A DNA stretch of 64,000 nt, taken from assembly GCA_045810625.1 (NCBI GenBank), contig JBJMVQ010000070.1, positions 1-64,000 of the forward strand, given 5' to 3'. The position numbers and the translations under genes were made by a program. The first letter of the stretch is position 1, and every line of letters starts with the position of its first letter. This document shows positions 59,811 to 64,000 of this stretch, piece after piece. The stretch is from JACQFZ01 sp045810625 (GTDB taxonomy: Bacteria; Pseudomonadota; Gammaproteobacteria; Acidiferrobacterales; Sulfurifustaceae). Under the pieces are notes generated by a model. That model was given only the letters and a program-made list of their open reading frames with translations, ran no database searches and was not told the DNA's origin.

Positions 59811-60806
59811 ATGACGAAGATCGTAGTGGGCTTGTTCGAGAACATGGAGAGCGCCCAACGTGCGATGCAGGCGCTCGAAGCGGAAGGCTTCGCGCGCGAG
59901 AACATCGAGCTGCGCTCCGGCGACCAGGTCGTCCGCCAAATGCAAAGCGATACGGGCGAATCCGGCGACGGAATCTGGGCGAGCATCAAGCGTTTCTTCT
60001 CGGGCGGATCGACCGAGGCCAGAACCGCGGGAACCGAGTGGCGTGGCATGAGCGAGTCTGAAGCGCTGCTGGCAGTACACGCGGATGACGCGACGGCCGA
60101 AGACGCGGCGGAGCTTATGGACGAGCACGGCGCGGTCGATCTCGAGGAGCGCCTGGGCGGCGGCGTCACCGGCGCCGGTACCGAGCAGACGATTCCAATC
60201 GTCGAAGAAGAGGTGAAAGTCGGCAAGCGCGAGGTTAGCCGCGGTGGCGTACGCCTGCGCAGCCGGATCATCGAGCGCCCGGTGGAGGAAGAGGTAAGCC
60301 TGCGCGACGAGAAGGTGGAGGTCGAGCGCCGACCGGTCGACCGACCGGCGAGCACGGCGGGCGACGCGGCGTTCGAGGAGAAGACGTTCGAAGTGCGGGA
60401 GACGTCGGAGGAGCCGGTGGTGCAGAAGCGTGCGCGGGTGAAGGAGGAAGTAAGCGTGAAGAAAAGCGCGCGCCAGCGGACCGAGAAAGTGCGCGAAACC
60501 GTGCGCGGAACCTCTGTGGAAATCGAGGAATTGAGTCCCGAAGAGCAACGCGAATTCGCGACGTACGAGAGCGACTTTCGGAACGACTGGCAGGCGAAGT
60601 ATGCGAGCCGCACCGGGCTCAAATACGCCGACGTCATGCCGGGCTACCAATATGGTTATCGACTCGGACGCAACGAACAATACCGGGGCGCCGAGTGGTC
60701 CGAGATCGAGCCGCAGGTACGACGCGACTGGGACCAGCGGGGGTACGGGCCTTGGGAGCACTTCAAGGACGCGGTGCGTTCCGGTTGGGAGCGAGCCCGT
60801 CATTGA
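59811..60806 (+). CDS. General stress protein with YflT-like and DUF2382 domains
   Basis: A 331-residue protein. The first 45 residues (KIVVGLFENMESAQRAMQAL, EAEGFARENIELRSGD) are the YflT/general-stress protein 17M-like domain. Highly charged DUF2382 repeats follow (TIPIVEEEVKVGKREVSRGG; RPVEEEVSLRDEKVEVERRP). The C-terminus (240-331) is distinct: YESDFRNDWQAKYASRTGLK and YADVMPGYQYGYRLGRN. GAGGAG precedes the ATG. Together with the upstream gene this forms a DUF2382 pair, probably induced under stress. Confidence 0.9.
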   Translation: MTKIVVGLFENMESAQRAMQALEAEGFARENIELRSGDQVVRQMQSDTGESGDGIWASIKRFFSGGSTEARTAGTEWRGMSESEALLAVHADDATAEDAAELMDEHGAVDLEERLGGGVTGAGTEQTIPIVEEEVKVGKREVSRGGVRLRSRIIERPVEEEVSLRDEKVEVERRPVDRPASTAGDAAFEEKTFEVRETSEEPVVQKRARVKEEVSVKKSARQRTEKVRETVRGTSVEIEELSPEEQREFATYESDFRNDWQAKYASRTGLKYADVMPGYQYGYRLGRNEQYRGAEWSEIEPQVRRDWDQRGYGPWEHFKDAVRSGWERARH

Positions 60807-60839
60807 TCGCTTAACGGGCGGGCGGCAGGGGGCGTCGCG

Positions 60840-60862
60840 CCGGTAAAGACCGCGGTTACCGG
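60840..60862. terminator. Possible bidirectional terminator
   Basis: CCGGTAA (60840-60846) and TTACCGG (60856-60862) form a 7-bp stem with a 9-nt loop in the 67-bp gap between the convergent DUF2382 and diguanylate cyclase genes. No T-run, so strength is doubtful. Confidence 0.35.
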
Positions 60863-60873
60863 TAAGTTCCCGG

Positions 60874-62655
60874 CTAAGCGCGGCGCCGGCCGACGCCGTC
60901 GGCGATCTCCACCCGATTGCGTCCGTTACGTTTGGCCCGATAGAGCGCCGCGTCGGCGGCCGATTCGAGCTTGTCCATGTTCGTGCGCGCCTCGCTCAAG
61001 CAAGCGATGCCGACGCTCGCGGTGATGGGCTCGTGCGAGTCGCCGACGCGCACGCGCTCGGCGATGCGGCCGCGGATCCGTTCGGCGATTTCGGCCGCGG
61101 CGTCGAGATCGGTGTCGGGCAGCGCGACGAGAAATTCTTCGCCTCCAATCCGGCCGAACAAATCGCTGTCGCGCACGACCTCGCGCCCGGCGGCGACGAC
61201 GTCGCAAAGCACGCGGTCGCCTTCGGCATGCCCGTACGTGTCGTTCACCCGTTTGAAGTGGTCGAGATCGAACATCAGTATCGAGAACGGCTGGCCGCTC
61301 CGCCGGGCGAGCTTGAGCTGCTGTTCCGCCAGCTCGAATAATCCGCGGCGATTGTAGATCCCGGTCAAGGGATCCGTCGTTGCAAGCTGCTCGGCTTTGC
61401 GTCGCGCCGCCTCGAGCTCCGCCGTGCGTTCGGCGACCACGCGCTCGAGTTCCGCTTTGTGCGTTTCCATCTGCACGCGCATGGTGCTCTCGGCCTCGAT
61501 CTTCGCGTTCGCGAGGAGGCGAATCCGGTGCGCGAGCCCGGAGGCGTGTATCAGCGCCGCGGCCGCGAGCGCGATGGGGATCAGTTCGAAGGTCAGCGGG
61601 TGATAGGGAAGGACGCCGCCGACGATCAATCCCACGGCGAGTATCCCGACCAACGCGACGACGTGCCCGGCGACGTAGAACAGCGCCTCGCGGCGACCGA
61701 GGCGCCACGCGACGACGCCGATGCTCCCGCTTGCGAGCGGCGAGAGCATTAGGAGGAGTACGTTCACGCGATAGGCGTCTTGAATCGGCATCAGGAACGG
61801 CGCGAGCGTGTGGAATACGGTCACTGCGAGCAGCACTTTTACCCACGTGTCGAGCGCGGCGCTCGTGGCGGTGCTCAAGAACTCGCGTGCAAACAACAGG
61901 AACATGAAATACGAGAGGCCGGATAAGACGACGACGCCCTCGTTGTTGATCCACGGCGTCCGCGGATACAAGCTGGCGGCTCCGAATCCGTTTGCCGACG
62001 TCATGGCCAAATACGAAAGCAGCAGCCAGATGACGTAGAACAGGTAAGAGCGCTGCGGCAACAGGAGGAAAATGACGAAGTTGTAGACGAGGAGAAACCC
62101 GAATATGCCGAGCTCGATGCCGTGCACGAGTCGCTGCGTGCTCAACGACGCCGTGAGTTCGGCGTCATCGAGCACTTCGAACGGAACGAGGACGGCGCCC
62201 GCTTCCGCGCGCACGCGCACGTACAGCTCCGCTGCCTCATGAGCTCCAAGGTGAAACGGCAACACCAGCGCTGCCGCCGGGTACGCCCGCTCGGCGAGCG
62301 GCAGGCGGTCGCCGGAACGGGCGGTTTCGCGCAGCTTTCCGGAGACGAGGACGTACAGCGTGACGTAGTCGAGCAGGGCGTGATCGGACTTAACATAAAG
62401 CGCGAGCGGCCGATCGTTCGGGTTGGCGACGGGAAGACGAAACCAGAACGCCGAATGCGAGAAATCGTAGTTCGGTGCGCGTACGGTTACGTCGCGGAAA
62501 CGAGCCGACGGTGCGCGGACCTGTTCCAGGGTCGCCTCGCCCGTCGGATCTTCAAGTACCTGCCACGTGCCGATTGTCGCCGCCGTATCAGCCGCCGCCG
62601 GTGCGGCAGCCGTCAGCGCGGCTGCAAGCAGCGCGCCCTTCCACGTCCGATGCAA
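60874..62655 (-). CDS. 7TMR-DISM diguanylate cyclase
   Basis: A 593-residue membrane signal protein. A signal peptide (GALLAAALTAAAPAAADTAA) precedes a periplasmic 7TMR-DISM extracellular domain (about 28-170), seven membrane segments (about 175-375), a short coiled coil and a GGDEF domain (about 425-585). TDPLTGIYNRRGLFELAEQQ starts the cyclase, and RIGGEEF is the active site. RDSD lies five residues before GGEEF, matching the RxxD inhibitory site, so product feedback is expected. It makes cyclic-di-GMP from GTP in response to an external ligand. Confidence 0.95.
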   Translation of the reverse strand: MHRTWKGALLAAALTAAAPAAADTAATIGTWQVLEDPTGEATLEQVRAPSARFRDVTVRAPNYDFSHSAFWFRLPVANPNDRPLALYVKSDHALLDYVTLYVLVSGKLRETARSGDRLPLAERAYPAAALVLPFHLGAHEAAELYVRVRAEAGAVLVPFEVLDDAELTASLSTQRLVHGIELGIFGFLLVYNFVIFLLLPQRSYLFYVIWLLLSYLAMTSANGFGAASLYPRTPWINNEGVVVLSGLSYFMFLLFAREFLSTATSAALDTWVKVLLAVTVFHTLAPFLMPIQDAYRVNVLLLMLSPLASGSIGVVAWRLGRREALFYVAGHVVALVGILAVGLIVGGVLPYHPLTFELIPIALAAAALIHASGLAHRIRLLANAKIEAESTMRVQMETHKAELERVVAERTAELEAARRKAEQLATTDPLTGIYNRRGLFELAEQQLKLARRSGQPFSILMFDLDHFKRVNDTYGHAEGDRVLCDVVAAGREVVRDSDLFGRIGGEEFLVALPDTDLDAAAEIAERIRGRIAERVRVGDSHEPITASVGIACLSEARTNMDKLESAADAALYRAKRNGRNRVEIADGVGRRRA

Positions 62656-62851
62656 GATCGCCCCGCCCGTCTTTTTTGTTTGTGGCGCCGTTGACGCCCG
62701 CGCTGATGCCGGGCGTATGCAGCATAGACTCGGTCTTGCCGGACCCTCATTGGCGCGTCAAGGGGTCATTATTGAGCTTAGTCGATCAGCGCCGTTTTGC
62801 CCCCGGCCATGTGACGAAATTTGTCAGTCGAAGCCGGAATATTGCAAGCGA

Positions 62852-63862
62852 CTAGTTGGCGGCGAGTTGGAATGTTTCGGCGAGCAACTGGTAAGAACGA
62901 CGCCGGACGGCCGCGTCGTAGCTCCAAGTGACGATTACGATTTCATCGAGCGCGAAGCGGCGTGCGATCTCATCGAGGCGGGCGGCGACCTGTTCGGCGG
63001 TGCCGACGACGGCGCGCTGGCGCAGCTTTTCGATCGTCGCGCGTTCCGTGTCGGTATATGGGTACACCGCCGCTTCCTCGGGCGCGATGAGCGGAGAGCG
63101 AATCCCTCTTTCGAACCCGATGCGCCAGAATTCGCGTGTCATCAGTTGCCGGCGCGCCTCCTGCTCGGTCTCTGCGGCGAGTGCCCAGACGCAGATCGTC
63201 GCGATCGGCGTCGGGCAGCGAGCGCTCGGCTGATAGTTCTCGCGATACAGCGCAAGCGCCTCCTCGGTGCCGCGGCCTTCCGTAAAGAAGTAGGCGTACG
63301 CATACGGCAGGCCGAAGTACGCGGCGAGCCGGGCGCCGTAATCGGAGCTTCCGAGGATCCACAGATCCGGGCTCGTCGCGCCGAGCGGGTGCGCTTTGAT
63401 CGAAGCGAACGGATGGCCTTCGTCGAGCGGCGTTCCGGTCACCCACGCTTGTAGATCGCGCACCTGTCGAGGAAAGCGATCGACCGCGCTGCCGGCGTCG
63501 ACATTGAGCGCGAGCGCGGTGAGCTGATCCGAGCCCGGCGCGCGCCCCACGCCGAGATCCACGCGGCCAGGCGCGATCGCCTCGAGGACGCGAAACTGCT
63601 CGGCGACTTTGAGCGCCGAGTAGTGCGGCAGCATCACCCCGGCGCTGCCAATGCGGATGCGTTTCGTCGTCGCGGCGATCGCAGCCATCAGCACTTCCGG
63701 GGCGGTACCGACGATGCTGTCGTTGTTGTGGTGCTCGGAGAGCCAGTAGCGATGATAGCCCCACGCGTCGCACTGGCGCGCGAGCTCGAGCGTCTCGCGG
63801 ATCGCCTCGTCCTGCCCACGGCCTTTTGCGGCGGTCGATTGATCGAGTACGGATAGCTTCAT
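62852..63862 (-). CDS. LLM-class flavin monooxygenase (MsnO8-like)
   Basis: A 336-residue luciferase-like monooxygenase: LSVLDQSTAAKGRGQDEAIR, HRYWLSEHHNNDSIVGTAPE, RIRIGSAGVMLPHYSALKVA and GRVDLGVGRAPGSDQLTALA. This is the MsnO8-like subgroup of alkanal-type oxygenases that use FMNH2. The substrate is not evident, and no flavin reductase is nearby. ATG 63862 starts the standard MKLSVLDQ. It is the first gene after a partial membrane gene on the same strand. Confidence 0.94.
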   Translation of the reverse strand: MKLSVLDQSTAAKGRGQDEAIRETLELARQCDAWGYHRYWLSEHHNNDSIVGTAPEVLMAAIAATTKRIRIGSAGVMLPHYSALKVAEQFRVLEAIAPGRVDLGVGRAPGSDQLTALALNVDAGSAVDRFPRQVRDLQAWVTGTPLDEGHPFASIKAHPLGATSPDLWILGSSDYGARLAAYFGLPYAYAYFFTEGRGTEEALALYRENYQPSARCPTPIATICVWALAAETEQEARRQLMTREFWRIGFERGIRSPLIAPEEAAVYPYTDTERATIEKLRQRAVVGTAEQVAARLDEIARRFALDEIVIVTWSYDAAVRRRSYQLLAETFQLAAN

Positions 63863-63899
63863 GTGTTGTTCATTGGTGCCGGTCTCGCTTGTGCTCAGT

Positions 63900-64000
63900 T
63901 CAGCGGACGGCGAAGGTTCTAGTGTAGCGCGACCGTATGAGCGCGAGCAGCGTCGCGATGACGACGCAAGGCAGCCAAACCCACCAAAGCTCCGAGGCGA
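63900..64000 (-). CDS. C-terminal end of a membrane protein, 5' part outside window
   Basis: The last 32 codons of a minus-strand frame that enters from the right edge: LWWVWLPCVVIATLLALIRS then RYTRTFAVR and a stop at 63900. It is a single hydrophobic helix with a basic cytosolic tail, typical of the end of a small inner-membrane protein. It lies 37 bp before the LLM gene on the same strand. The family cannot be told from this piece. Confidence 0.5.
   Translation of the reverse strand, partial: ASELWWVWLPCVVIATLLALIRSRYTRTFAVR

Overview
The window is dense, GC-rich (roughly 60-65 %) bacterial chromosome. Gene types and architecture suggest a soil or water proteobacterium, probably beta or gamma: a LigD with phosphoesterase-ligase-polymerase order next to Ku, NnrU, DGPF/YCII proteins with ECF sigma factors, many PAS hybrid kinases, PitA/DUF47, and a TTCGACAGGCT-type REP repeat. 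I see no rRNA, tRNA, CRISPR array, phage or insertion sequence. The taxonomy is inference.

Left third (1-18.7 kb). This part is a stack of small stress and detoxification genes under three kinds of transcriptional control. (i) A partial ECF41-type sigma factor and a SnoaL-like protein sit behind a TGTCACA-N16-CGTC promoter. (ii) An ArsR repressor with a perfect TTAACC/GGTTAA operator heads an operon of SRPBCC (AHSA1) proteins, including an internally deleted remnant and a tandem two-domain fusion. (iii) An ECF42-type sigma factor with its DGPF/YCII partner lies at 14.1-15.7 kb. I find the same bipartite element, TGTCGG (once TGCCGG) - N13 - CRTTCGTCCTTG-like, upstream of five transcription units between 4.1 and 15.7 kb: SRPBCC-YceI-MFS, AHSA1, YCII-VOC-VOC-VOC, DUF899, and DGPF-sigma itself. 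This looks like a compact, self-contained sigma-factor regulon and is the most interesting result here. The same third also holds an F420-like NADP oxidoreductase, an AraC regulator, an ABC-2 exporter, an MBL-rhodanese sulfur enzyme, and an NTF2-like/MerR pair whose promoter has the classic 19-bp MerR spacer with a palindrome.

Middle (18.9-39.9 kb). There is a second DHA2 exporter, an SDR, a C-terminal livF fragment, NnrU, and a cysteine-rich copper-storage-like protein. A four-gene signalling operon follows: a stand-alone cobalamin-binding photoreceptor-like protein with W-x9-EH and ExHxxG motifs, a receiver, a PAS histidine kinase with a degenerate receiver, and a second receiver. Next come three alpha/beta hydrolase-related genes, and then an NHEJ operon of LigD, Ku and an unusual MerR-TPR protein with an inverted repeat in its divergent promoter. 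DUF72, a hybrid kinase and a histone-H1-like basic protein close the region.

Right third (40.5-64 kb). A lipid-linked sugar module (GT2, ArnT-like GT83, PAP2 phosphatase) is followed by an orphan branched-chain amino-acid binding protein, stand-alone TrpB2, an amidase, a triple-PAS hybrid kinase, DUF47-PitA phosphate transport and an acyl-CoA synthetase. Beyond these lie Rid, a metallo-beta-lactamase-fold protein that has lost both histidines of HxHxDH, VOC and enoyl-CoA hydratase genes, two DUF2382 stress proteins, a 7TM-DISM diguanylate cyclase and an LLM monooxygenase. A membrane protein tail runs off the right edge.
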